Shown here: one piece after another, positions 48,501 through 55,078 of the stretch
Layout of the letters: each line of letters begins with the position of its first letter
How positions within the stretch are numbered: the stretch's first letter is position 1
Assembly (NCBI RefSeq): GCF_001302565.1
Contig: NZ_CP012750.1
Location: 248,001 to 312,000 of the forward strand
DNA from: Glutamicibacter halophytocola
GTDB taxonomy: Bacteria > Actinomycetota > Actinomycetes > Actinomycetales > Micrococcaceae
Direction: 5' to 3'
DNA: 64,000 bases
Notes under the pieces: generated by a model
The model's database searches: none
What the model saw: only the letters and a program-made list of their open reading frames with translations
What the model was told of the DNA's origin: nothing
Made by a program: the position numbers and the translations under genes

Positions 48501-49517
48501 GCTGCAGCCATTACCCGCAACGGGACCACCTCCACTATTGGCCTGGATCCAAATGGCCGCCGACTAACAGTCACCTCGACGGGAACTGCTGCGGCTGGTA
48601 CTGAAACGAAGCATTACGCTGATGATTCGGATAATCCTGCGTGGAGCAGCCGTGTTCAAGGAACGCAAACGATCACGACTCGGTATGAGTCGACGATCGG
48701 TGGCGATCTTGCTCTGACGATCACCGATAACAACGTTGAACTGGCGTTGAGCAATCCCCATGGCGATGTCGTTGCCACCGTGCCAGTCACCGGCACCGGT
48801 GCAGGGCAAGGAATCACTGGATGGGCGCAGTACGACGAGTATGGCAACCACCTATCGGAACCAGTGAATACCGGTGCGACAACTTACGGTTGGCACGGCG
48901 CGGATCAGCGAGCGGTCGATACCAGCGGGCTGATCCTGATGGGCGCAAGGCTCTACAACCCAGCAACTGGTATGTTCACGAGCCGTGACCCAATTGATGG
49001 CGGCAATACTACTGCTTATGTTTATCCTGCTGATCCTGTCAACGGCCATGATATTTCGGGAGAGCTAGCTTGGTTCGCGGCTCCACTCATTTGGGCAGGC
49101 GTCCGATGGGCAGCTCCGAGAGTCATTTCCTGGGGAGCTAAGTACCTGAGCCGACGGAGCTTCGCGGTTCGAGTAGTCAATCCTCTCCGTCATAGAGCCT
49201 GGCGTGGACAAGCACGATACTTGAATGCGCGGGCAAGTCACTACGCCCGACGAGGTGTTCAGTATTCCGGAAGTTACAAACGCCAGTACCATCCGATTGC
49301 TGCTAGATACGCAGGAAACCGCTGGGTCGGCAGAGGCGCCTCTCCTTCGCGATCTATGGGTAGAAAAGTGATGATATCGCGAAACAAGTACAGGCAAGTG
49401 CGCCATGCGACCTATAAGCCTAAGTACGGGTACAGGCAAACTAACTTAGAGAGCAGGCGCGGTTCCAAGGGGCCATGGGCATACAATTACCACATTCGTA
49501 TCCGGAATCTGAGGTGA
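42531..49517 (+). CDS. Secreted RHS/YD-repeat polymorphic toxin
   Basis: This giant protein (2328 residues from the GTG at 42531; a TTG at 42519 is an alternative) begins with a Sec signal peptide (TRKFLSGLTIASTVGLVASG, cleavage near AFA-DE). An acidic Ser/Glu/Pro linker (residues about 215-290) precedes a DNRLRE-like beta domain (SDTWVQADVPGSKAGDIELR...), Ig-like repeats, and a long array of YD repeats. The RHS core closes with GARLYNPATGMFTSRDP and YPADPVNGHDISG. The last 151 residues are a separate, extremely Arg/Lys/Tyr-rich domain of no recognised family, probably the toxic tip delivered to neighbouring cells. The next genes are candidate immunity genes. Confidence 0.92.
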   Translation: MENFSGYSSARLWSDFPVRTRKFLSGLTIASTVGLVASGLFPFEAFADEKSATEAVENVKERPDGVSAQITAKVTGHRVEDLSLRTATEQVFANPDGTWTSETTSAARFKEEDGTFVSIGDANELTDAREPVVGDGTELTVADGEQSVGDGPSKDSVVLAELESTGENKGAKLKLGWEGVLPAPEIDDNQAKYLDQVEIPVIEDSTGEVVPQTSTVTPIPSGSSEPVEESEVPETATPGETSSETPDEPTEVPGSSAPSEDPQESESTESESEASEATEEAPSDETPQQKSVEADVVVQPLGSGFSHRTVLEQAPEGAVSLRFPVSLSKGLELEKDEKTGDLRAVNGKDETVFFAPAPTMWDAKIDEASGLPAAERFVDTELTEEDGVPVLILKVEAEWLQDPDRQYPVTIDPTWSAGASDTWVQADVPGSKAGDIELRVGTFNGGSLKSRSFLRFESSALDGKKITKAELRMHNYHSYSCTSAPVKVQRVTTAWISSDVTWTAQPSVTTSGEGSNNVSKGYSSSCAAGYVYYPITPIAQYWADNPTKNFGVRLIAADETNNYSWKRYFSGNYVTGANDPLEPSFIITYNSYPGTPSGVSFNSGESVKDGAGKTWVKSKTPTFRSTVTDPDGGNVKAEFDMSGTSTLTKQAGSTVASKQVSTYKASLAENGTYTVKAWANDGSLRSKAAGSSTTFTVDSVAPSAPSISSSGGITNNGWKASKPSSNTFTFSSSADTDKFSYQLNNDAWKTVTATSGKATLSWNPTGANILRVKANDKATNTSGTTTWTFGNGVASLTSPAGGSTTSDSFKVTGQGPSSSTGVVTPKVYWREADSVTADTTTYGSNSGWYEAATLPDIASGQPVKVDTMVNVAAAPAGKLKELGKDRLATLVELQVCFDYAGAPAASKLQCTTNKSKKPVQVTKLPHAFGDNYPVAEAGDGQVALTTGELNLSETDVEVDAGNTGLSVNRSYSSYSGIGANSKIFGKGWRVNIDGPDEGLSGLMVAESTALDGTVTLINDDETAAVFRQPGNGRVSLKTGTYVAANDDASASGWKLALSGTGTAARIKITEEDGTVTTFKRGAILEGNSKIYEWITETVTGGNGTGTAKFVSNTAGQTTMVVAGTETNLTCDTTTPVKGCRRINLAYDTSGKITKVTYTAWDPAASAMKTVNIAEYGYDGTSADARLVSVKDSRTGDVTSYTYAADSAAGVPLIASTEEKTSGGARVDAPTYYSYGLGNTGSGRADWLEKVERGNAADGNTRVQTARFVYGINPVGDGNNLPDLREERVKLWEQEGSKRPVTGYAVFGAGKNIASSKAGSVAAGDFKYADLQYVDSQNQVVNTSSYAAGAWQSTASVFNGDGNVERSYDERALRMIQASAATPENVVGGIVIGHLDQASLSFYWSELSAYVDENGDGISTATDPVIKADEIAKNEATAEFLRGYVTDSYSPVTTDENDEPARVHTKTTYTELTDVDAGGMPRMLTTKEVTSKANSGDVDPSVTGEPVLSEVQNGYDAYTVDKNGKAITDKNNLRSGWVIGTPTKVTQVLSPTTNSIVVETRYDDQGRVIETRQPKSAGADAGTTQSIYYSAGANAADAACGNVPEYAGYLCKNTPKGAGSVSKHQTGFNIYGQPATFTEASTGADGAKRTTTQTYRADGQELKTTVTTSGVTTTAVPPVEKLYDATGVQNGVRALASGTLPQSEVKWSQDLWGRTTSYTNSLGETTTTEYDGFGNVSKTVSPVSTSTYKYGALSGDGTAEYQGVVTSMSVSKHGGTGTGTYKASYDGDGNILTQSIPGGFTQRMDYDESGKQVRLAYDGPLKAEDGTSSTGTWIAWELNRDTTGRIVGETTPEGDVLAGTSTAGDRGAAYDRAFSYDRAGRLTEVQDVTAQPGETVNTDPVEGAVTPTTVRKYAFDKNGNRTSLTTTVNGAQTASRSWTYDAADRVGVGAGYAYDGLGRQTTIPAADAPVAAGGVKAGAGAITVKYFANDAAAAITRNGTTSTIGLDPNGRRLTVTSTGTAAAGTETKHYADDSDNPAWSSRVQGTQTITTRYESTIGGDLALTITDNNVELALSNPHGDVVATVPVTGTGAGQGITGWAQYDEYGNHLSEPVNTGATTYGWHGADQRAVDTSGLILMGARLYNPATGMFTSRDPIDGGNTTAYVYPADPVNGHDISGELAWFAAPLIWAGVRWAAPRVISWGAKYLSRRSFAVRVVNPLRHRAWRGQARYLNARASHYARRGVQYSGSYKRQYHPIAARYAGNRWVGRGASPSRSMGRKVMISRNKYRQVRHATYKPKYGYRQTNLESRRGSKGPWAYNYHIRIRNLR

Positions 49518-49522
49518 CTTCA

Positions 49523-49900
49523 ATGCTAATTGAGTTTGATTGGCCTGATTGGGATGACGGCCGTGAACTCCAAGAGGAGCCCCAGCTGTTATGTACCTAC
49601 GTTGATGGGGTGCAGGTCCAGAATCTCGTGTATTCGACGACAGGATTGCAAGCTGAACTGGATAAGGGTCAAGGGGGCCTCCTATGGGGCACGATTATTG
49701 TCCCAAGTCTCAAGAACGGTGTGGACACAACAGTTGAAAGCAATATAAGGGAAATCGTTGAGCAGTTATCTAAGCGAGCAACGTCCTTATCTGAGCTTTA
49801 TCAATCATTGGAAATGATAGGCATTGTTGAAGACTCGCCACGAAGTTCCATCATGCTCAAGCATCCTCTTAAACCCTACTTGTCAGTTTTCAAGTTGTAA
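49523..49900 (+). CDS. Candidate immunity protein for the RHS toxin
   Basis: This 125-residue acidic protein starts 6 bp after the RHS stop, the position expected of an immunity gene. The N-terminus MLIEFDWPDWDDGRELQEEP is strikingly acidic, complementary to the very basic toxin tip, and is followed by beta-rich sequence (LLWGTIIVPSL) and a helix (IREIVEQLSKRATSLSELYQ). No Imm family was recognised. The role is inferred from order and charge. Confidence 0.7.
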   Translation: MLIEFDWPDWDDGRELQEEPQLLCTYVDGVQVQNLVYSTTGLQAELDKGQGGLLWGTIIVPSLKNGVDTTVESNIREIVEQLSKRATSLSELYQSLEMIGIVEDSPRSSIMLKHPLKPYLSVFKL

Positions 49901-49944
49901 TTGTGCCGATAGGAAGAAACTATGCATTGAGGAAATCGCATAAA

Positions 49945-50265
49945 ATGAACCTCCTTCACGAGAGACTCATCGCAATCCAGGCATTGATGTTTCCGCCAAC
50001 GTTTTTTGACGGAAAGATTGAAGAAGAGCTGAATCTATCTGTGGAATTTGTGGATTCACATGTCATGGCATACGGCTTAGTCGAAGAATTGCTTGCCATG
50101 GTTGCTTCTAGCCGAACAACTTACTCAGAAGTGAGTGCCTTCTGGAAGTCACTTATCGCTGGTTCTGCTGGCACCGACTTCATTGACGCATATTCCATGC
50201 TGAAAAGATCGGAATTCGGACGGATCGTGGTTCACATGATCGATTCAGCGGTTCATCAGAAGTAG
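49945..50265 (+). CDS. Small helical protein, second possible immunity or accessory gene
   Basis: This protein of 106 residues runs from an ATG at 49945; a GTG at 49903, two bases after the preceding stop, would extend it by 14 residues. It is helical throughout (LLHERLIAIQALMFPP, VEELLAMVASSRTTYSEV). It belongs to no recognised family. The tight spacing behind the RHS gene suggests the same transcript. Confidence 0.6.
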   Translation: MNLLHERLIAIQALMFPPTFFDGKIEEELNLSVEFVDSHVMAYGLVEELLAMVASSRTTYSEVSAFWKSLIAGSAGTDFIDAYSMLKRSEFGRIVVHMIDSAVHQK

Positions 50266-50361
50266 CGGCTGAGCAGGTGGTTGCATTCAAGCAATGAGGT
50301 GAGAATGTGACATGGCGAGTGTTCCCGCTCTGTGTAGCCGAGTAGGAAGGGGTTATCGAAG

Positions 50362-50763
50362 ATGACTAGTGAATCATCTGAGTATCTCAGTGAATTGCAT
50401 CAGTATGTCCAGAAGATCATCAAATCTCTTCTTGCAGAGTTCAGTGCATCTTCAGAGCAGAGAGCGCACGATGTTCTGCTAAAGCTCAAGGGGCCAAATC
50501 TCGAGCAATTTACTCTTGTACTTGGCGGAGAAATTGCTGAAGTGAATTATGATGACCGCTTCTACGGTTACGAGCAACTCAGCGATGAACGTGAAGAATT
50601 GCGCGAGTTCACTCGGGAAATTGTTAACGATATCGTCGTGGTGTCTCTGCGCGGCATCCCAATGGTCGAAAGGAAAAAGTTCCTAGGTGCTTCCAAGCTG
50701 GTTCTTCCGCGTGAGAACGGTGTTGACTTCCTTCTTCGAAAACGGCATTCCTCCCATTTCTAA
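50362..50763 (+). CDS. Small alpha/beta protein, possible immunity or accessory gene
   Basis: This 133-residue protein starts at ATG 50362 with GAAGGGG upstream. The N-terminal 40 residues are helical, followed by strands (FTLVLGGEIAEVNYDD) and a Glu-rich helix, ending RKRHSSHF. Toxin cassettes often carry several orphan immunity genes, and this third small gene before a terminator fits that pattern. The function is not known. Confidence 0.6.
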   Translation: MTSESSEYLSELHQYVQKIIKSLLAEFSASSEQRAHDVLLKLKGPNLEQFTLVLGGEIAEVNYDDRFYGYEQLSDEREELREFTREIVNDIVVVSLRGIPMVERKKFLGASKLVLPRENGVDFLLRKRHSSHF

Positions 50764-50872
50764 CTCTGATTTGGGTTTTTGAATTCTCAACTATTCTCGA
50801 AGTCGAAGCAAACGGGCTGATGGGTTTGACACTTATCGATAAGTCCAGAAATCCGCTAATGCGGACCACAGG

Positions 50873-50903
50873 CCAGGGTGGGGACGGCATCTCCCCACCC
50901 TGG
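50873..50903 (+). terminator. Terminator hairpin (repeated family, copy 2)
   Basis: Perfect 12-bp arms CCAGGGTGGGGA and TCCCCACCCTGG enclose the loop CGGCATC, followed by TCTCTTC. It closes the RHS toxin transcript. The arms match copy 3 at 52307 exactly. Confidence 0.9.
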
Positions 50904-51097
50904 TCTCTTCATATGGTGTCTAGTTTCTGTCGGCTGCTAGTTTGCGTAGCGGGGTGTAGTGCGGGTCGATGATTTCTTGACTTTTTTGCGCCGCTGAAGG
51001 ATTTAGGCTGCAACGGAAACATCTTCGTGGCGGGGCATATAGAAGGTCGTTATTCCTTTTAAGGCCAATCGTATGGGTGCATGGTACGTTCGGTGAT

Positions 51098-52222
51098 ATG
51101 CCGGTCAGCCAAGGAGATATACCACCTAACCACGCTTCAAAAATGGCAGCGATTGACTGCGATTCAACCTCTGGACGCAACGACCCCAGAGCGCTTTCTA
51201 TTGATCAACTCTTGGCACATTTCCACGTGCCTAGCGTAAGCGTTGCTGTAATCGAGAACTACGAAGTTCAATGGACAAAGTCGTGGGGCTTAGCCGACAG
51301 CCAATCAGGACTCATGGCCACAGATAAAACGCTTTATCAGGCAGCCTCCATCAGCAAACCAGTAACCGCGATGGCAACGCCAAAATGCGTTCAACTAGGG
51401 CTTTTCGACCTTGACCAAGACATCAACAGCATTCTGATGAGCTGGAAGCTTCCTCATTATCCATTCAACGGTGGCCAAGCAATAACTCTCAGATCGCTCA
51501 TGAGCCACACTTCTGGACTTGGGGACGGGTTCGGCTTTCCCGGATACGAACCTGGTGAGGCCCTCCCCACTATCCAGCAAATACTCGACGGCCAGTCACC
51601 TTCCACGTTACCTGCGGTACGGCTCGTGCGTTCTCCAATGGAGGACTACCAATATTCTGGCGGCGGCATAGCCATTGAACAGCTCATACTGACCGACACT
51701 TTAAACGAACCTTTTGTACAAATCATGCATGACTTGGTTCTCCAACCTCTTGGCATGGGCATGAGCACTTTTGAACAGCCGCTACCTGCTGATCTAGAGC
51801 ACTGTGCTGCACATGCGCATGATATAGATGGCTCTCCCATGAATAGCCCTTGGCATGTATATCCAGAACAAGCAGCAGCAGGGCTGTGGACCACCTCTGG
51901 TGATTTAGCAAAGTTCCTCACTGAAGTGCAGCGGACACTGGCTGGCCAACCGGCAAAGGTGCTGAATCAGACCATGACGCGAAATATGGTTGCTCCTGTC
52001 GGGGTTGGCCCTTTCGCTGTCGGTTTTGTCGTTTCGCAGAAAGGCAATGGTTGGTACATAGAGCATGATGGCGACAATTATGGATACAAGGCTCAGCTCA
52101 TAGGACATGTAGCCAAGGGCTACGGTGCTGTAATCATGACTAACGGAGACAATGGAAAATCCGTAACAGATGAAATTCAGCATCGCATCGCAAACGCGTA
52201 TCACTGGGATCTAGTGGATTAG
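51098..52222 (+). CDS. Serine hydrolase of the beta-lactamase/penicillin-binding family
   Basis: This protein of about 374 residues (ATG 51098; GTG 51077 and ATG 51143 are alternatives) carries the class C beta-lactamase-like catalytic set: AASISKPVTAM with the S-x-x-K nucleophile, YQYSGGGIAIEQLI with Y-x-S as the second motif, and a C-terminal HDGDNYGYKAQ region in place of K-T-G. Family members are D-aminopeptidases, esterases or PBP-like proteins. No signal peptide is evident, so it is probably cytoplasmic. It lies between two repeated terminators and is an island gene of unknown substrate. Confidence 0.85.
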   Translation: MPVSQGDIPPNHASKMAAIDCDSTSGRNDPRALSIDQLLAHFHVPSVSVAVIENYEVQWTKSWGLADSQSGLMATDKTLYQAASISKPVTAMATPKCVQLGLFDLDQDINSILMSWKLPHYPFNGGQAITLRSLMSHTSGLGDGFGFPGYEPGEALPTIQQILDGQSPSTLPAVRLVRSPMEDYQYSGGGIAIEQLILTDTLNEPFVQIMHDLVLQPLGMGMSTFEQPLPADLEHCAAHAHDIDGSPMNSPWHVYPEQAAAGLWTTSGDLAKFLTEVQRTLAGQPAKVLNQTMTRNMVAPVGVGPFAVGFVVSQKGNGWYIEHDGDNYGYKAQLIGHVAKGYGAVIMTNGDNGKSVTDEIQHRIANAYHWDLVD

Positions 52223-52306
52223 ATTGTCGCCGATTGGATCCTCAAAAAGGTCGTTCAAGACATCAAGCGTGGGACGGATGTAAGACATGCGAAGTGCATA
52301 AAGGGA

Positions 52307-52337
52307 CCAGGGTGGGGACATACCGTCCCCACCCTGG
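52307..52337 (-). terminator. Terminator hairpin (repeated family, copy 3, inverted)
   Basis: The arms are those of copy 2, and the loop is CATACCG, the reverse complement of CGGTATG, so on the minus strand the 3' half reads GGTATGTCCCC. It lies 17 bp after the stop codon of the minus-strand Lsr2 gene and also ends the convergent hydrolase gene. Confidence 0.92.
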
Positions 52338-52353
52338 CCTCTTTGCGTGGTGT

Positions 52354-52671
52354 CTATTTTCTGCCGGCTGCTTGTTTGCGCAGTGAGTTATGGTACTGGT
52401 CGATGATGTCTTGTTTGATGCGGCCGCGGGCATTGACTTGGATATTGTTTTGGGCGGCCCATTCGCGGATTGCCGGGGAGTCTGTTGTCGTCTGTTTGGT
52501 GTTGTGTTGGGCGGAATCAACGTAGGGCTGGAATGCTGCGCGGAATGCAGCAGCGTTGGCGTCGTTGAGGTCGATCTCGTAGCTGTTGGTGTTGATTGTG
52601 AAATTGATGGATTCGGTCGCGTCGGTGCCGTCAATGTCGTCGATGAGGGTGATGCGGGTTTCGCGGGCCAA
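52354..52671 (-). CDS. lsr2: Lsr2-family nucleoid-associated protein (H-NS-like)
   Basis: This 105-residue protein has the two Lsr2 parts: an N-terminal dimerisation domain (TRITLIDDIDGTDATESINF, then SYEIDLNDANAAAFRAAFQPYV) and a C-terminal DNA-binding domain with IREWAAQNNIQVNARGRI, where RGR enters the minor groove of AT-rich DNA. Lsr2 silences horizontally acquired genes in actinobacteria. Codon context and location in the island suggest a mobile-element-borne copy, additional to a chromosomal one that would lie elsewhere. It ends at the inverted terminator. Confidence 0.9.
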   Translation of the reverse strand: MARETRITLIDDIDGTDATESINFTINTNSYEIDLNDANAAAFRAAFQPYVDSAQHNTKQTTTDSPAIREWAAQNNIQVNARGRIKQDIIDQYHNSLRKQAAGRK

Positions 52672-52715
52672 GTGGGTTCTCCTTAGTGGTGGTATGTCTT
52701 CAAATGAGGGGTGGG

Positions 52716-53093
52716 CTAGTTGATGATGCTTGCGAATGATTCAGGCAGGGTGATGTTGGGCGGTGCATTGCGAAAGAGTGGGGCGACCTGCTCGGCGGTG
52801 AGTCCTGCAATGCCGGTGCCGATCGGGGTGAGGAGGAACGTGAGCTCCGGATGCTCCGTGGCATAGGCGAGGAACTCTCGGACCTGTTGTTCGAGAGTGG
52901 GTAGTCCGCTCATTGAGTTGATGGCGTAGCTTTGCCCGTGGTGGCCTGTTCCTTTGCCGAATTTCGCCCCGAATTTGAGCCAGGCGGTGCGGGCTGCCCC
53001 GCCGAGGTGCCGCCCTTTGGCATTGGAACCGAAGACGAACACTTCGTCGGCTGCTAAGTGGGTAACATGCTCGGGGGTGATGGTATGTCCCAT
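52716..53093 (-). CDS. A1S_2505-like phage/plasmid protein
   Basis: This 125-residue protein starts at ATG 53093, with GGAGG seven bases upstream. It contains DEVFVFGSNAKGRHLGGAAR, then FGAKFGKGTGHHGQSYAI and LTPIGTGIAGLTAEQVAPLF, the pattern of A1S_2505-type phage non-structural proteins, which resemble macrodomain folds. The GHT after the start methionine is encoded by GGGACATACC, the reverse complement of the repeated island word. It is part of a minus-strand gene string with the genes around it. Confidence 0.75.
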   Translation of the reverse strand: MGHTITPEHVTHLAADEVFVFGSNAKGRHLGGAARTAWLKFGAKFGKGTGHHGQSYAINSMSGLPTLEQQVREFLAYATEHPELTFLLTPIGTGIAGLTAEQVAPLFRNAPPNITLPESFASIIN

Positions 53094-53125
53094 GGGTTTT
53101 CCTCCAGAAGACCAGTGGTCAGGGA

Positions 53126-53458
53126 TTAGCTGTCGTATGGTTTTGCCTGCAGCAGGGCCAGCTGCGCTTCGAGATCAAGCTTGCGGCGGGTAAAAACAGT
53201 GACCACAACCGCCCACAAGGCAGCCAAGGCCAGGAGGACATAAGTGGGCCAGGCGACGGCAGCACTCTGATTGCTCAGGGCGCTCGCCAACCCATTATCT
53301 GCCCACAGATAGACCACCAGGAAGGCAGCGACGAGCAAAACAGTCCCAGCAAGGCCCCAAGCCATCTTCAAGAGCCGGGAATTCACTGCTAATCCTGCGC
53401 TGACCGTTCGTATCTCATAAAGTCGAGAAGCTTCGGACACGGTATGTCCCTCCAACAT
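53126..53458 (-). CDS. Small membrane protein with two helices
   Basis: This 110-residue protein has two membrane helices (about residues 32-52, MAWGLAGTVLLVAAFLVVYLW, and 69-90, TYVLLALAALWAVVVTVFT) and a basic helical tail (RRKLDLEAQLALLQAK). Near the start the DNA reads GGAGGGACATACC followed by GTG, so either the ATG at 53458 or the GTG at 53437, eight bases after GGAGG, could be the true start. Function unknown. Confidence 0.6.
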   Translation of the reverse strand: MLEGHTVSEASRLYEIRTVSAGLAVNSRLLKMAWGLAGTVLLVAAFLVVYLWADNGLASALSNQSAAVAWPTYVLLALAALWAVVVTVFTRRKLDLEAQLALLQAKPYDS

Positions 53459-53515
53459 CGCTGATCCCTTCTTCCTTACCAGCCTACAAAAAGTCGAAGT
53501 ACTACCTAGAGGCCG

Positions 53516-54238
53516 TTACATGCAGCGCTCCAAAATCCTCTTGATAGCTTGATGCTCAGCAGGAGTCATCCACACCCCATATTTTGCTTTCACCTCTGTC
53601 TGCCTCGCCACGTAATCACACCGGAACCCCTTATTCGGAGGCAACCAGGTCGCAGCGTCCTTATCTCCCTTAGCCGCATTAGTGGGACCATCGGAGGCCA
53701 GCAGATTCAACGGGTCATTAGCGAACTGCAACCGCTTCTCACCACTCCACAGCTGGGCGCCCTTTTGCCAGCTGTCAGACAAAGCAACGACATGATCAAT
53801 CTGCACCGCAGTGCTCGTGGAAGGACCGCGCACGAAATCAATCTGCTCTCCCGTGTACGGATCAGTGAAAACCCCCGAGAGCACCGTGCACTGCGCCGAT
53901 CCAGGCTTGAACTTCACCTCATTCAGGTCACGGGCCAGCACATCATTGCGAGCATCGCACCCATTGCGGTCAGGGTCCTTCCACCCTTGGCCGAACTGAT
54001 CCCGCGCATACCCAGTTTTCGCGGTACGTCCCTTCACCTCAACCTGATCCAGCTGCTTCAACGCCAGAGAATAGTCCTGCTTCAGCGAAGGACTCACCGA
54101 TTCAATCGAACTGGAATGCCACGACGAGAGATCCACAGAATCCACCGCTGAACAACCACCCAAACCCAGACCAATGATCAGCGCAGAGACCCCTGCCCAC
54201 CGCAACTTGCCACGCACCAGCGCGCCACTACAGAACAT
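53516..54238 (-). CDS. Secreted HNH nuclease lipoprotein (DUF1524 / GmrSD C-terminal type)
   Basis: This protein of about 240 residues begins MFCSGALVRGKLRWAGVSAL, a signal peptide ending in the lipobox LGLGGC. The mature part has the HNH nuclease pattern of the DUF1524 family: VQIDHVVALSDSWQKGAQ, then FANDPLNLLASDGPTNAAKG and DYVARQTEVKAKYGVW. It would act outside the cell or at the membrane surface on DNA. The start overlaps the previous gene by 11 bp, so they are coupled. KGRTAKTG in the linker is encoded at a GGTACGTCCC variant of the island word. Confidence 0.85.
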   Translation of the reverse strand: MFCSGALVRGKLRWAGVSALIIGLGLGGCSAVDSVDLSSWHSSSIESVSPSLKQDYSLALKQLDQVEVKGRTAKTGYARDQFGQGWKDPDRNGCDARNDVLARDLNEVKFKPGSAQCTVLSGVFTDPYTGEQIDFVRGPSTSTAVQIDHVVALSDSWQKGAQLWSGEKRLQFANDPLNLLASDGPTNAAKGDKDAATWLPPNKGFRCDYVARQTEVKAKYGVWMTPAEHQAIKRILERCM

Positions 54239-54593
54239 AGCGATCCTCCAATCCAGCGAAGACCCGAGACCGTGAAGCAGCATCCAGCTCCAAAGGACCT
54301 AGAAAAACCCTCTCCAGCTCATCGAGCACCTCACCAAACGGAACCCGCGCCTGCTCACTAGAAGGCCACTGCACCAAAGGGAGCCGAAACCGCCCCTCAC
54401 GCAACACCACCACCAAATAGGCCCGCGGAATTCCCGCTTTTTCAGCGTGCGCCTTGTTAGACCACGTAAAAAACCGCACATACTGGTCATCGCCATCACG
54501 ATGCACGCGATGAAAACTATGGAAACCAGGCTCCTCGACAAACGAGAAGCCATGCCGACCCAAGGTCGGTTCCAACTGCTTGCGTGAAATCAT
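54228..54593 (-). CDS. Unknown protein preceding the secreted nuclease gene
   Basis: This 121-residue protein starts at ATG 54593 with AAAGGGA upstream; the longer frame to 54632 is less likely. It begins MISRKQLEPTLGRHGFSFVEEP and has an alpha/beta pattern with many aromatic and basic residues (FHRVHRDGDDQYVRFFTWSN). No family is recognised. Its 3' end overlaps the nuclease start, so the pair is translationally coupled; an immunity-like or regulatory role for the nuclease is possible but unproven. Confidence 0.6.
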   Translation of the reverse strand: MISRKQLEPTLGRHGFSFVEEPGFHSFHRVHRDGDDQYVRFFTWSNKAHAEKAGIPRAYLVVVLREGRFRLPLVQWPSSEQARVPFGEVLDELERVFLGPLELDAASRSRVFAGLEDRYVL

Positions 54594-54808
54594 CACATCC
54601 CTTTCTCTTCCACGGCGCTCGCCGGACATCAAGTTTGTCCTGATTACTCAGGGGATAGCTCTGTCTGGATCGGCTTTCTGTCACGGATTCTTGAACGGTC
54701 GCCGAGGCCACAATCAGTGCCTAGAAAATAAATCTAGACAAAGAGTTGTCATGTGACAAGCCTTTTAGTAAAGTTGTATTTGTCAGATCAAGAGAAAGAG
54801 GTTCGCAG
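54594..54808. promoter_or_regulatory. Divergent promoter region
   Basis: This 215-bp AT-rich spacer separates the minus-strand nuclease unit and the plus-strand HicA-like gene and presumably carries both promoters. AAATAAATCTAGACAAAG near 54726 and TTGTCATGTGACAAG at 54747-54761 (a TTGTCA/TGACAA palindrome) are the most notable elements. Confidence 0.45.
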
Positions 54809-55015
54809 ATGCGACACGAAAAAAAGGTTCGCAAGCTCATACCAGAGCTTGAACGCCAAGGATTCCGAGTCAGGGAAACCAAGTCAGGCTGGATGATCTA
54901 CCCACCCAACAAAGACCAGCTGACCATCGGAACCCACCGGACACCGAGTGATCACAAAGCATGGAAAAACTTCATGGCTGATCTCAAACGGCAGGGATTC
55001 ATCGAACCGCAGTAG
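54809..55015 (+). CDS. HicA-like small protein
   Basis: This 68-residue protein starts at ATG 54809 with AAAGAGG upstream. LIPELERQGFRVRETKSGWM followed by a short strand, then IGTHRTPSDHKAWKNFMADL and KRQGF, follows the layout of the HicA double-stranded-RNA-binding-like toxin fold, with a histidine (in GTHRTPSDH) at the usual position. No HicB antitoxin gene is next to it, so it may be a solitary or domesticated member. A GC-rich hairpin follows. Confidence 0.65.
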   Translation: MRHEKKVRKLIPELERQGFRVRETKSGWMIYPPNKDQLTIGTHRTPSDHKAWKNFMADLKRQGFIEPQ

Positions 55016-55022
55016 GTCGCAA

Positions 55023-55046
55023 GGCCGCCGGGAAGCCCCGGCGGCC
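55023..55046 (+). terminator. GC-rich hairpin after the HicA-like gene
   Basis: GGCCGCCGGG pairs with CCCCGGCGGCC across three bases, without a T-run. It may attenuate transcription into the following operon. Confidence 0.6.
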
Positions 55047-55078
55047 ACCCCTCCCCACCACTAGAAAAAGGAACCACC

